Notes under the pieces: model-generated
The model's database searches: none
Told to the model about the DNA's origin: nothing
What the model saw: only the letters and a program-made list of their open reading frames with translations
From: Marinobacter profundi
GTDB lineage: Bacteria; Pseudomonadota; Gammaproteobacteria; Pseudomonadales; Oleiphilaceae
Length of the DNA stretch: 64,000 bases
NCBI RefSeq assembly: GCF_002744715.1
Contig: NZ_KZ319372.1
Location: forward strand, 186,001-250,000
Direction of reading: 5' to 3'
Part shown: positions 54,944 through 63,796 of the stretch, one piece after another
Layout of the letters: the number at the start of each line of letters is the position of its first letter
Numbering within the stretch: the first letter of the stretch is position 1
Program-made: the position numbers and the translations under genes

Positions 54944-55459
54944 TTATACGGGAGCTTGCGTTCCCCGGGGTAGCGGATTCAGTTTTCGCAGTGCGTTATC
55001 CGGGCACTGCGCCCTGGCGCTGGTCAGCGATGTGCCATCAGGCAGCGTGAGTTCCGGCTTGAGGTCCAGCAGGGGTTGCAGCGCGAAATCGCGGTTAACC
55101 AGTTCCGGGTGGGGAACCGTCAGTCGCTCATCGTTAATGACGTTGTCGCCGTAGATCAGCAAATCCAGGTCCAGCGTGCGTGGCCCCCAGTGCTGGATGC
55201 GCTCGCGGCCGTGGGCCAGTTCGATGGCCTGGAGATGGTCGAGCAGTGCCAGCGGTGGCAATTCGGTACGCAGCCAGACGGCGCCATTGATAAAGTCTGG
55301 CTGGTCCTGGGGGCCAACTGGCCTGCTGGCGTAAAACGGCGACTGGGCAACCAGGGTGGTCATGGGCAGGCTGGCGAGCTCGGTAACGGCCGCCGCCAAC
55401 TGGCGCTCCGGGTCGGCCAGGTTACTGCCCAGGCCGATAAAGGCGTCAACCGGGGTCAT
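54944..55459 (-). CDS. folK: HPPK, canonical folK
   Basis: A 171-residue 2-amino-4-hydroxy-6-hydroxymethyldihydropteridine pyrophosphokinase. It has AFIGLGSNLADPERQL, SRPVGPQDQPDFINGAV, WGPRTLDLDLLIYGD and LTVPHPELVNRDFALQPL, all matching E. coli FolK closely. Its start overlaps the pcnB stop (ATGA). Confidence 0.96.
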   Translation of the reverse strand: MTPVDAFIGLGSNLADPERQLAAAVTELASLPMTTLVAQSPFYASRPVGPQDQPDFINGAVWLRTELPPLALLDHLQAIELAHGRERIQHWGPRTLDLDLLIYGDNVINDERLTVPHPELVNRDFALQPLLDLKPELTLPDGTSLTSARAQCPDNALRKLNPLPRGTQAPV

Positions 55460-56808
55460 GACGGTTTCCTGGTTACAGGTTTGCGGCGCCGCCGGCGTTT
55501 GGCGGGCGCGGCGCTGCCGAGCTGGGTGAGCATACGTTCACGACCGCGGTCATCGGTGTTCTGGAAGTCGGTCCACCACTGGCCGAGCCCGGGTTCGATT
55601 TCCCCCGCGGCTTCCCGGACCAGCAGGAAATCATACGCGGCGCGGAAGCGGGGGTGCTCCATGGTAACCAGTGCCCGTTTGCCCTGACGGCGCGGCAGTC
55701 GCATCTGCAGTTCCCAGATTTCTTTCATCGGGCCAGAGAACCGCTTGGGAATGGCCGTAGCCTGGACCTGACGCCCGATCACTTTGCCTATTGCCTGGTG
55801 CAGAGCAAGCTGGACCGGCTCGCCGTTGTCCTGGCGCCGAAGCCATTCTGCCTGCAGCGCCGGCCACAGCATGGCGGCAAACAGGAAGTAGGGCGTTACG
55901 GATTTGCCCTGGGCGATCCGGGCGTCGGTATTCTGTAATGCCCGGCGGATCAGCTCGTCCGGTTCGCCGGCATCAATGGCCCGAACGGTTTCCGGGAACA
56001 GCGACTCCAGCAGACGGTAGGATTTGAGCAGGTCGTAGGTAGCTTCACCGTAACCTGCCGAAAACAGCTTCAGAACCTCGTCGAACAGCCGGGCAGAGGG
56101 AATATGGGTCAGCAGCGGGGCCAGGTCCCGAATCGGCGCCGCGGTTTCCGGTTCGATCTCGAAATCCAGCTTTGCCGCAAAGCGAATGGCCCGCAGCATT
56201 CTTACCGGGTCTTCGCGATAGCGGGTTTCCGGATCACCAATCAGCCTCAACTGGCGGTTGCGCAGGTCCTCGATACCGTTGGCAAAATCAATGACAGTAA
56301 AGTTGCGGATGCAGTAATAAAGGGCGTTGACCGTGAAGTCGCGCCGCAGGGCGTCTTCCTCAAGGTTGCCGTAGACGTTGTCCCGCAGCAGCAGGCCATG
56401 TTCACTGGTTTTGCGATCATCGTCGGCGCTGTCGACCTCGGTATCGCCGGCATTGCCGCGGAACGTGGTGACCTCGATTACTTCGCGGCCGAACAACACG
56501 TGGACAATACGGAAGCGCCGGCCAATCAGCCGGGAATTGCGGAACAGTTCATGCACCTCTTCCGGCGTGGCATCGGTGGCAATGTCGAAATCCTTGGGCT
56601 GGCCATCCAGCAGGATGTCACGGACGCCGCCGCCTACAAGGTAGGCCTCGTAGCCGGCCTTGTTGAGGCGGTTCAGCACTTTCTTGGCCGGCTCGCTGAT
56701 CATTGAGCGGGACACGGTGTGTTCTTCCCGGGGAATGTCCCGGCGCTTGTAAGTGCGGGGTTTGGGTTTCCCGGTACCGGGAATCAGGGACAGCAGTCGT
56801 TTTAGCAT
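55456..56808 (-). CDS. pcnB: Poly(A) polymerase I
   Basis: A 450-residue class II nucleotidyltransferase that adds poly(A) tails to RNA 3' ends for decay. GGGVRDILLDGQPKDFDIATDATPEEV carries the catalytic DxD, RRFRIVHVLFGREVIEVTTFRG and EEDALRRDFTVNAL follow, and the basic tail (AKRRRRRKPVTRK) is typical. It lies downstream of crcZ and cbrB in the same direction, as in Pseudomonas. Confidence 0.96.
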   Translation of the reverse strand: MLKRLLSLIPGTGKPKPRTYKRRDIPREEHTVSRSMISEPAKKVLNRLNKAGYEAYLVGGGVRDILLDGQPKDFDIATDATPEEVHELFRNSRLIGRRFRIVHVLFGREVIEVTTFRGNAGDTEVDSADDDRKTSEHGLLLRDNVYGNLEEDALRRDFTVNALYYCIRNFTVIDFANGIEDLRNRQLRLIGDPETRYREDPVRMLRAIRFAAKLDFEIEPETAAPIRDLAPLLTHIPSARLFDEVLKLFSAGYGEATYDLLKSYRLLESLFPETVRAIDAGEPDELIRRALQNTDARIAQGKSVTPYFLFAAMLWPALQAEWLRRQDNGEPVQLALHQAIGKVIGRQVQATAIPKRFSGPMKEIWELQMRLPRRQGKRALVTMEHPRFRAAYDFLLVREAAGEIEPGLGQWWTDFQNTDDRGRERMLTQLGSAAPAKRRRRRKPVTRKPS

Positions 56809-56850
56809 TTAAATCCGTGGATGCGTTGAGCAAAAACGAGAGTTTAACGG

Positions 56851-56869
56851 TTTGCACAGGATTTGCACA
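56851..56869. repeat. Tandem TTTGCACA repeat before pcnB
   Basis: TTTGCACA occurs at 56851-56858 and 56862-56869, one helical turn apart, next to a possible pcnB -10 (TAAACT on the - strand). It may be an operator. Confidence 0.35.
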
Positions 56870-56940
56870 CGTTAGACCGTGATTCCGTGCTGATGAGGGG
56901 CGCGGGGAGGTGTTCGGCAAGTTGCAGGGGCCAGATAATC

Positions 56941-56970
56941 AAAAGGCGGATCCGTTTTCACGAATCCGCC
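56941..56970 (-). terminator. Terminator of crcZ
   Basis: On the - strand GGCGGATTCG, a 6-base loop, CGGATCCGCC (one mismatch) and TTTTGATT end the RNA. Confidence 0.82.
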
Positions 56971-57321
56971 CTGAAAGCGTTGACGATCTGCATTATTTTT
57001 GTTGTTGCAGGGATTTTTTTGGTTTTTTTGCCCCTTGTGCTCCCCAAGACGGGGGCGTCCAGGAATGCAAACGGAAAGCTTTGAACACATTGAGCGGTCA
57101 GCGACATCGGGCGGATTCTTGAGCAAATGTAGTGGCGCCTGGAGGACGATTCTTCTCTACATCTACAACCCGCACGAGCCAAGGGACCACTAAAAAGCAT
57201 AGTACCCAAAACACTCAGTTCGCTTACGTTCTGTTCTTGTTTTTGTTGCCGAACGTTCTCTGCAGCTTTTTGTTTTTGTTGTTGCCGCTGCGTTGTCACT
57301 GTTGTTTTTGTTGTTGTGCGC
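56941..57321 (-). ncRNA. crcZ: CrcZ-like small RNA sequestering Hfq/Crc
   Basis: A predicted RNA of about 380 nt between cbrB and pcnB, the position of crcZ (407 nt) in P. aeruginosa. Its bounds are a sigma-54 promoter (57331-57346, start near 57321) and a terminator (56941-56970). It carries five A-rich CA motifs fitting AAnAAnAA on the - strand: 57299-57317 (ACAACAACAAAAACAACAG), 57266-57284, 57231-57249, 57011-57030 and 56990-57008. Three cluster at the 5' end and two near the 3' end. In Pseudomonas, such repeats titrate Hfq-Crc and relieve catabolite repression. No reading frame here looks like a real protein. The call is by synteny, promoter and motif content; it has not been folded or compared to a database. 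Confidence 0.83.
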
Positions 57322-57330
57322 TATATAGAG

Positions 57331-57346
57331 TGCACTGCCCGTGCCA
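57331..57346 (-). promoter_or_regulatory. Sigma-54 promoter of crcZ
   Basis: TGGCACGGGCAGTGCA on the - strand: perfect TGGCACG, GG-N10-GC spacing and TGCA at -12. The predicted RNA start, near 57321, gives GCACAACAACAA as the 5' end, which closely resembles the start of Pseudomonas CrcZ as I recall it. Confidence 0.85.
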
Positions 57347-57420
57347 GTTTTTAAAAAACCTTTATTAACAACACCTTGAAATTTTTTAACCTGGGGTGGC
57401 CTGGCGATATGAGACTAAGG

Positions 57421-57504
57421 TGTTACCCAGATCACAGTTTTCATTTTGATGGTGTTACCTGGGGGAACACCGGGTAACACGTATTGCGGGGAGGGGCGGT
57501 AACA
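57421..57504. promoter_or_regulatory. CbrB-type upstream activating sequences
   Basis: TGTTAC at 57421-57426 and 57453-57458 and GTAACA at 57474-57479 and 57499-57504. The inner pair forms TGTTAC-N15-GTAACA; the outer pair encloses it. The cluster begins 75 bases upstream of the sigma-54 promoter and ends 22 bases from the cbrB stop. TGTTAC/GTAACA subsites are reported for CbrB in Pseudomonas. Confidence 0.7.
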
Positions 57505-57526
57505 GTTCCCGGTCAAACCGGGAAAT

Positions 57527-58933
57527 TCAGCTGCCGGTGGTTTTCTTGCGGGGAATACCCAGGCGCTGACGACGCTCCCAGAGGGACTTGCGGCTAATGC
57601 CCAGCTTCTGCGCCAACTCGGTTTCGCTCATGCGGTCCTGGTTCTCGAGCACGAAGTGCTGGAAGTAATCCTCCAGTGAGAGATCGCTGGTGGCATCGTT
57701 ATCCCGCGGGCGCATTTGTTCGTTATTGCCCTCCACCAGGGTTTCGGGAATGTTGACGTCGCCGCCTTCGCTTTCCAGATCCAGCAGGCCGGGGGTAATG
57801 ACGTCAGTATCACAGAGAATGGTGGCACGTTCGATCGCATTCTCCAGTTCCCGGACGTTGCCGGGCCAGCGGTGTCGTTCCAGGGCACGCATTGCTTCCG
57901 GACTCAGGTTCAGCCCCGGCTTGCCCATCCGTTCTCCCTGCCGTTTAAGGAACCGGCTGGCCAGGCCCAGGATGTCGCCCTGGCGCTCACGCAATGGCGG
58001 AATCCGGATCTGCATGACGTTCAGGCGGTAATAAAGATCTTCCCGGAACTCTCCGGTACGGGTCATGGCCTTGAGGTTGCGGTGGGTAGCGGCAATCATC
58101 CGCACATCCACCTGGCGGCTCTGGGTGGAGCCGACCTTGCGGATTTCGCCTTCCTGCAGGACCCGTAGCAAGCGTGCCTGCGCTTCCGGAGGCAGTTCGC
58201 CGATTTCGTCGAGAAACAGGCTGCCACCGTCAGCGGCTTCGATCAGGCCGGTACGGGCAGAAACGGCACCGGTAAAGGCGCCTTTCTCGTGGCCAAACAG
58301 CTCCGATTCGATCAGGCTTTCCGGAATCGCAGCGCAGTTGACCGAAATCAGTGGTCGTGCCGCCCGTGGGCTGAGCAGGTGCAGGGCGCGGGCTGCCAGT
58401 TCCTTGCCAGTGCCGGATTCACCCTGGATCAGCACGGTGGTTTCGGTAGGTGCTACCTTGCGAATCAGGGTGAAGACCTTCTGCATGGCGTCGCACTTGC
58501 CATACATGATGGTCGACGGATCGATGGTGCCATCATTGCCGGCGGGCTCCTCAGGGGCATCCGCCGCGTGCTGGTCGGGGGCCTGGCGGCGTTGCAGAAT
58601 CGCCGCCACAGCAGCCAGCATTTCATCATGGTCGAACGGTTTGGCAATGTACTCAACGGCCCCCATTTTCATGGAGTCCACCGCAGAACGCAGGCTGGCA
58701 TAGCTGGTCATGATCAGTACCGGGGTGGCAGCTGCCCGGGTGATCAGTTCGGTACCGGGGGCGCCGGGCAGCCTCAGGTCGGAAATGATCAGATCAAAGT
58801 CGTTCAGTTCGTAGCCGCTGTCGGCCTCGTCGACCGAGCCGGCGACGGCCACCTCGTAGCCGGCGTGTTGCAGCAGTTTCCGCAAGGCGGAACGAATAAT
58901 CTCTTCGTCTTCTACGATCAGTATGCGGGGCAT
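57527..58933 (-). CDS. cbrB: NtrC-family response regulator CbrB
   Basis: A 468-residue sigma-54 activator. The receiver domain has D52 in [10 protein letters not shown] and K98 in IAKPF. The AAA+ domain has Walker A GESGTGKE (171-178), the sigma-54 contact loop GAFTGA (218-223) and Walker [17 protein letters not shown]. The Fis-type HTH ([20 protein letters not shown]) ends the chain. It lies 7 bases after cbrA. With CbrA it responds to carbon/nitrogen balance and switches on crcZ, whose predicted sites lie immediately downstream. Confidence 0.93.
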   Translation of the reverse strand: MPRILIVEDEEIIRSALRKLLQHAGYEVAVAGSVDEADSGYELNDFDLIISDLRLPGAPGTELITRAAATPVLIMTSYASLRSAVDSMKMGAVEYIAKPFDHDEMLAAVAAILQRRQAPDQHAADAPEEPAGNDGTIDPSTIMYGKCDAMQKVFTLIRKVAPTETTVLIQGESGTGKELAARALHLLSPRAARPLISVNCAAIPESLIESELFGHEKGAFTGAVSARTGLIEAADGGSLFLDEIGELPPEAQARLLRVLQEGEIRKVGSTQSRQVDVRMIAATHRNLKAMTRTGEFREDLYYRLNVMQIRIPPLRERQGDILGLASRFLKRQGERMGKPGLNLSPEAMRALERHRWPGNVRELENAIERATILCDTDVITPGLLDLESEGGDVNIPETLVEGNNEQMRPRDNDATSDLSLEDYFQHFVLENQDRMSETELAQKLGISRKSLWERRQRLGIPRKKTTGS

Positions 58934-58940
58934 AGCTGTT

Positions 58941-61901
58941 TCATGACCTTTCGTTCTGGCTGAGGGCGGACTCGGTGTCGGCTTCGTAGGCTGGCAGAGT
59001 CAGTCGTACGCAGGTGCCGTGGTCAGTCGTGGGACTGGCCGGGCTGATGACCTGGATGTTGCCGTAATGTTCTTCGATGATGCTGTAGACCAGGGACAGG
59101 CCGAGTCCGGTGCCCTGGTTGGGTCCTTTGGTGGTATAGAAGGGCTCGAAAATATGATCGAGCTGGTCTTCGGGAATCCCGGAACCCTCGTCGGTGACCT
59201 CGATGATAGCGGAGTATCCCTCGCGGTTTCCACTGATGCGGATCAGCCCGCCCTCGGGGGAGGCGTCCCGGGCATTGGCCAGCAGGTTGACGAATACCTG
59301 TACCAGGCGTTGTTCGTCCCCCAGCACCATGAGATTGACCGGACAGTCGTTCTGGTAGTGGATGCCGGCGCCTTTGTCGCTCAGCGACAGCAGGTTGATG
59401 GACTCCTCCACGCAGCGCCGGATGGTCACCGGTTCGTAACGGTTGGCGGGGGCGTGGTTGCCGGAGCGGGCGAAATTCATCAGCGATTGCAGGATTGCGG
59501 AGATGCGGCGGGTCTGCTGCTGGATCTGCTCCGCGGTGGCAAGAATGTCCGGGTTGTCGGTTTCCAGCTTCAGGTTCTGTGCCAGCGACGAAATGCCGGT
59601 CACCGGGTTGCCGATTTCGTGGGCGACGCCGGCCGCCAGCCGGCCCACCGAGGCCAGTCGTTCGCTGTGCATCAGCTCGTCCTCGAGCAACCGGGTTTCG
59701 GTCTGGTCTTCTACCAGGATGATGCTGCCTCCTTCGGGATGGTCGGGGCCGCTGAGCGCCGCCTTGTGCAGGTTGAGCCAGTGGGGGCGGCCCTTTAGGT
59801 CGAGCCGGTGCTTGTAACGGTGCAGATCCGGACCATTAACGAAATCCTCGAACAGGGCGGCCCAGTGTTCGGGCAGGGCCATCAGCCGGGCCCCGACAAC
59901 GTCGTCCGCAGCAATCCCGGTCAGCTGCTCCATGGTGTGGTTCCACATCAGGATTTCGTCGTCATCCCCGACCGAAGCTGCCGGTATCGGCAGGTTCTGC
60001 AGGGTCTGGCGGTAGTGGCGGCGGAGGTTGTCCAGTTCGCCGGCAAGGCCGGTCAGCTGATTCTGGTATTCACCAAGAGTCCGTTCCACGTAGCGGATGT
60101 CCTGGGCGGTACCGCTGCTGGCCATGGGTTTAAAGCCCAGGTGCCGCTTGACGATATCGCTGGCCACGGAGGGGCCGAGCAGGCCTGACAGGTTGATCTC
60201 CACCTGATCGCGCAAGCGGCGTAACTGGTAGGGGCGGTACTCGACCTGAGGGAGTTTCAGCTGGCTGATGGCCCGCTCGACTTCCCGTCGGGCGACGCCA
60301 AGCCCGAGCGGGTCCGCCAGTTGCTGGACGAAATCCCGTGAGGAGGTGGCGACCAGTTCGCGGCGCTGGGGACGGGACAGGGCGCCGAGGGAGCAGGCCT
60401 GTGCCGAACTGCTTTCTTCAGCCGAACTGGCGCTCAGGACTGACGCAATGGCAAAAACGGTGACGTTGGCGGTCAGGCTGATAAAGGTGAACAGGTGCCA
60501 GTTGCCGTATTCGGGAATAATCGGGGCACCGAGCCATTCCAGCAGGTTGGCGGTGTGGGAAAACGGTAGCACCAGGGTGGCCACCCAGATCAGGGTGCCT
60601 GTTACCAGGCCGGCAATGAGACCGCGCCGGTTGCCTTCCGGCCAGTAGATGACCCCGAGCGCGCCGGGCAGCAATTGCAGGACGCCGGTGAGGGAAATGG
60701 CGCCTAGAATGGACAGGTCCAGGTTGTTGCCGACGGTGTCGTGGAACAGCAGGGCGGTCATGATGATCACGACAATCAGCAGACGCTTGGTCCAGCGCAG
60801 CCAGCGATAGATGTCGGCATGGTCTCGCGGCGTACGCAGTGGCAGAACCACGTGGTTCAGCACCATGCCCGCCAGCGCCAGGGTGCTGACGATCATCAGT
60901 CCGCTGGCGGCCGAGAGGCCTGCAATGTACATCAGCAGGGTAAGCAGGGGGCTGCCCAGCGCCTGCGCGATGCCGATGGCGAAGAAGTCGGGGCCGGTTG
61001 TCACGCCGAGTTCCTGGCCGCCCCACAGGATGACCGGCACTGGCAGTGCCAGCAGCAGCAGGTACAGTGGCAACCCCCAGCTGGCCTTTGCCAGGGCCTT
61101 AGGTGACGGGTTCTCGCTGAAAATCATGTGATACATGTGGGGCAGCACCAGTGCGCCGGCGAAAGACATCAGCATCAGCGCGCGCCAGCTGCCGTCGTCG
61201 ATGCTCATGGTCATCGCGCCGGCGGGCGAGGTGTTCAGGCTGAGCCACTGTTCCAGGCCGCCCATGCCGCCGAAAACGCTGAACAGCAGGATGCCACCGA
61301 GCAGCAGCAGGCTGGCCAGTTTGATCAGGGAGTCAAAGGCGATGGCGACAACCAGTCCCTGGTGGCTCTCCGAGCCCTGGTCACGGCGGGCGCCGAACAG
61401 CATGGTGAACAGCACGACGGTGAGGCTGAAGTAAATACTGACCACGCCGGGAGAGGCCTCCGGCGCCAGCAGGCTGGCGGATGTCGACACCGCCTGAATC
61501 TGCATGCTGAGCAGCGACAGGATGGCCGCTCCGGAGCACAGGGTAACCAGGGTGCCAGCCCACTGGCTTCGGTAACGGAACGCAAACAGGTCGGCCAGGG
61601 AGGTCAGCTGGTAGGCGCGACCGATACGCATGATCGGATTAAGCAGCACCGGTGCCAGCAAGAACGCGCCACTGATGCCCAGGTAGTAGGCGAGAAAGCC
61701 AAAGCCGGATTCTGCCGCCAGGCCAACTGCGGCGTACACTGCCCAGATGCCGGCATAGACGCCGAGGCTGAGTACATAAACCAGCGGGTGGCGGACCCAG
61801 CTGCGGGGGATCACCCCGCGTTCGGTGATGTGGGCGATGCCGAACAGCAGGATCAGGTAACAGAGGCTGCTGCCCAGCAGCGTCAGCAGGCTAAAACTCA
61901 T
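58941..61901 (-). CDS. cbrA: Sensor histidine kinase CbrA with transporter domain
   Basis: A 986-residue protein. The N-terminal half (to about 500) is an SLC5/solute:sodium symporter-like domain with about 13 helices. A short linker and a PAS domain (about 625-730: [19 protein letters not shown]) follow, then HisKA with H761 in [12 protein letters not shown] and the HATPase_c domain ([25 protein letters not shown]). This order is that of Pseudomonas CbrA, in which the symporter domain imports histidine. The start overlaps cbrX by 11 bases, implying translational coupling. Confidence 0.93.
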   Translation of the reverse strand: MSFSLLTLLGSSLCYLILLFGIAHITERGVIPRSWVRHPLVYVLSLGVYAGIWAVYAAVGLAAESGFGFLAYYLGISGAFLLAPVLLNPIMRIGRAYQLTSLADLFAFRYRSQWAGTLVTLCSGAAILSLLSMQIQAVSTSASLLAPEASPGVVSIYFSLTVVLFTMLFGARRDQGSESHQGLVVAIAFDSLIKLASLLLLGGILLFSVFGGMGGLEQWLSLNTSPAGAMTMSIDDGSWRALMLMSFAGALVLPHMYHMIFSENPSPKALAKASWGLPLYLLLLALPVPVILWGGQELGVTTGPDFFAIGIAQALGSPLLTLLMYIAGLSAASGLMIVSTLALAGMVLNHVVLPLRTPRDHADIYRWLRWTKRLLIVVIIMTALLFHDTVGNNLDLSILGAISLTGVLQLLPGALGVIYWPEGNRRGLIAGLVTGTLIWVATLVLPFSHTANLLEWLGAPIIPEYGNWHLFTFISLTANVTVFAIASVLSASSAEESSSAQACSLGALSRPQRRELVATSSRDFVQQLADPLGLGVARREVERAISQLKLPQVEYRPYQLRRLRDQVEINLSGLLGPSVASDIVKRHLGFKPMASSGTAQDIRYVERTLGEYQNQLTGLAGELDNLRRHYRQTLQNLPIPAASVGDDDEILMWNHTMEQLTGIAADDVVGARLMALPEHWAALFEDFVNGPDLHRYKHRLDLKGRPHWLNLHKAALSGPDHPEGGSIILVEDQTETRLLEDELMHSERLASVGRLAAGVAHEIGNPVTGISSLAQNLKLETDNPDILATAEQIQQQTRRISAILQSLMNFARSGNHAPANRYEPVTIRRCVEESINLLSLSDKGAGIHYQNDCPVNLMVLGDEQRLVQVFVNLLANARDASPEGGLIRISGNREGYSAIIEVTDEGSGIPEDQLDHIFEPFYTTKGPNQGTGLGLSLVYSIIEEHYGNIQVISPASPTTDHGTCVRLTLPAYEADTESALSQNERS

Positions 61902-62067
61902 TGGGATCCCGACGCCATTCGAGCCAGAATCCCATGGCGATCAGCCCACCCCAGATCACGTAGGGGCTGTACCAGGCGTTCCCGGGGGAGATCCACCAGT
62001 CGAGAATGTTCGGGGAGAATATATAGATGGCCAGCACCAGCAGGAAAACAAGGCGGTAGATATACAT
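61891..62067 (-). CDS. cbrX: CbrX-like small membrane protein
   Basis: A 58-residue protein. It begins MYIYRLVFLLVLAIYIFSPN, a single hydrophobic helix, continues ILDWWISPGNAWYSPYVIWG with several Trp/Tyr, then a second short hydrophobic helix GLIAMGFWLEW, and ends RRDPNEF. Its stop TAG lies inside the cbrA start (ATGAGTTTTAG), an 11-base overlap. A small coding sequence of this kind, cbrX, is known before cbrA in Pseudomonas. The sequence is too short for ordinary gene finding. An overlapping longer frame on the same strand (61898-62125) has no plausible protein character. No strong ribosome binding site is seen. Confidence 0.85.
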   Translation of the reverse strand: MYIYRLVFLLVLAIYIFSPNILDWWISPGNAWYSPYVIWGGLIAMGFWLEWRRDPNEF

Positions 62068-62127
62068 CAGGCTTCAGGTCCGGGCTGTCAGTATGAACCG
62101 GTTTATACCACGTTGGGGGCGCCACTG

Positions 62128-63036
62128 TCAGTTGTGCTGACGGTCCGTCAGGCAGCCCGGTGCCTGGTGAGGGTGGCGCGGGATGGCATCGCGTCGCCAG
62201 TGGCGGACGGCCCAGGCGAGGATTTCGGCGGGCGTGCAGCTGCGCAATTCTGCAGGCGGCTGTTGGCCGAGCGCCTGCAGCGCATCAGTCAGGTTGGCAG
62301 CCGGGGTGGTGTCATCCAGTGCCGGAGCCTGATTCTGTTTGCTGAGCTTCTGGCCTGCGGCATTGAGGATGACGGGGATGTGCAGCCAGCGCGGTGGCTG
62401 ATGGCCGAGGGCACGGAATAGCTGCTGTTGTTGCGCGGTCATCCCCAGCAGGTCGGAGCCGCGGACGACGTCGGTGATGCCTTGGTCAATGTCATCCACC
62501 ACGACAGCGAGCTGATAGGCGAAAAACCCCTCCTTGCGCAGCAGAACCGGATCATCCAGCTCCCGGCGCACCCACTGGTGTTGCGGGCCAAGCAGTTCAT
62601 CCTGCCATTCACTGCGCTCGTCTTCCAGCGCAAAGCGGATAGCGCACGGGGTGCCGCTGTCACTGAGGTGCGCGGTCCGGCAGTGATCCGGATGACGGCC
62701 ACCATGGGCCAGCAACTGTTTGCGGGAGCAACGGCAACGGTAGGCCTTGTGTTGGCTGATCAGGCTGGCAATCGCGGCATGGTAGGCGGCGTGGCGCCGG
62801 GACTGGAAGCGAATCGGCTCGTCCGAAATGAGCTGGTGGACTTGCAGGCTATGAAGAATCCGGTCGGCGGCATCCGCGGGTTCCCGCAGCGGGTCGAGAT
62901 CCTCAATGCGAACCAGCCAGGTGCCGGATCGGATTCGGGCCTCGAGGAAGCTGGCCAGCGCTGTCACCAGGGAGCCGAAATGAAGCGGGCCGGTAGGAGA
63001 GGGCGCAAATCGGCCCCGGTAGGGATTCTCGGTCAT
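62128..63036 (-). CDS. gluQ: Glutamyl-Q tRNA(Asp) synthetase
   Basis: A 302-residue truncated GluRS that attaches glutamate to queuosine in tRNA-Asp. YRGRFAPSPTGPLHFGSL holds the HIGH-type motif, YRCRCSRKQL with HPDHC forms the zinc site and QKLSKQN replaces KMSKS. There is no anticodon-binding domain. I start at ATG 63036; a longer frame to 63201 runs into dksA. The dksA-gluQ pairing is conserved in gammaproteobacteria. Confidence 0.95.
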   Translation of the reverse strand: MTENPYRGRFAPSPTGPLHFGSLVTALASFLEARIRSGTWLVRIEDLDPLREPADAADRILHSLQVHQLISDEPIRFQSRRHAAYHAAIASLISQHKAYRCRCSRKQLLAHGGRHPDHCRTAHLSDSGTPCAIRFALEDERSEWQDELLGPQHQWVRRELDDPVLLRKEGFFAYQLAVVVDDIDQGITDVVRGSDLLGMTAQQQQLFRALGHQPPRWLHIPVILNAAGQKLSKQNQAPALDDTTPAANLTDALQALGQQPPAELRSCTPAEILAWAVRHWRRDAIPRHPHQAPGCLTDRQHN

Positions 63037-63085
63037 AGGTAGCCAGGTAACGGCCTCCGGGGAGGCCGGTACGGCAGGGCAGCGG

Positions 63086-63526
63086 TCAGATACCGGTCTG
63101 ACGCTCGCGGATTTCCGCCAGGGTTTTGCAGTCGATGCACAGAGTCGCCGTGGGACGGGCTTCCAGGCGGCGAATGCCGATCTCGACGCCACACTGGTCA
63201 CAGAAGCCGTAATCGTCCTTGTCGATACGGTCGATGGTCTGGTCGATTTTCTTGATCAGTTTGCGCTCACGATCGCGGGTGCGCAGTTCCAGGCTGAACT
63301 CTTCCTCCTGGGTGGCACGGTCGCTGGGATCCGCGTAGTTGGCTGCATCTTCCTGCATGTGATGCATGGTGCGGTCAACTTCTTCCATCAGCTCCTGCTT
63401 CCATTGCAGCAGCAGATTGCGGAAGTGCTCAAGCATGTCCGCGCTCATGTAATCTTCACCCTTCTTCATTTCATAGGGGGTGAAGTTTGAGAAACGCTCG
63501 CGTGGTTGTTCTGCAGTGTTTGCCAT
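63086..63526 (-). CDS. dksA: RNA polymerase-binding transcription factor DksA
   Basis: A 146-residue regulator that enters the RNAP secondary channel and acts with ppGpp. The coiled coil with the tip acidic residues (YADPSDRATQEEE) and the zinc finger FCDQCGVEIGIRRLEARPTA ... CIDC with four cysteines are present. The 270 bases to the divergent sfsA presumably hold both promoters; I saw no clear terminator or RNA there. Confidence 0.96.
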   Translation of the reverse strand: MANTAEQPRERFSNFTPYEMKKGEDYMSADMLEHFRNLLLQWKQELMEEVDRTMHHMQEDAANYADPSDRATQEEEFSLELRTRDRERKLIKKIDQTIDRIDKDDYGFCDQCGVEIGIRRLEARPTATLCIDCKTLAEIRERQTGI

Positions 63527-63796
63527 TGAACCCGGCCTCTTATTGGTACTTCGCTAGAACGCTTTTCTGTCGATGGCAGTGGCAATCCGCCACCGCCGCG
63601 TATTCGTTTTCCTTGCACCTGTACAGGGACAGGCACCTTCTCAGGGGCAGAAACGTTCGTCCTGAAACGGGAATTTGCGGAAAATAGCAGATAAGGCATG
63701 GGCGCGCCAGCCTTGTGATGGCACCTTTTACTCTGCGTTGGCCTCCGGCGGTCAGGATACGTATGATGCGGCAAACGAAAATCCGAGGATTTTGTC

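Noticed and set aside
56958-57299. 113-codon frame on the - strand inside the crcZ region
   Set aside because: Its Gln/Lys-rich start is simply the translation of the CAACAACAAAAAC repeats; no ribosome binding site and no protein-like composition later. The region is better explained as an RNA.
61898-62125. 75-codon frame overlapping cbrX on the same strand
   Set aside because: Proline-rich, no recognisable family, and out of frame with the convincing two-helix CbrX peptide.
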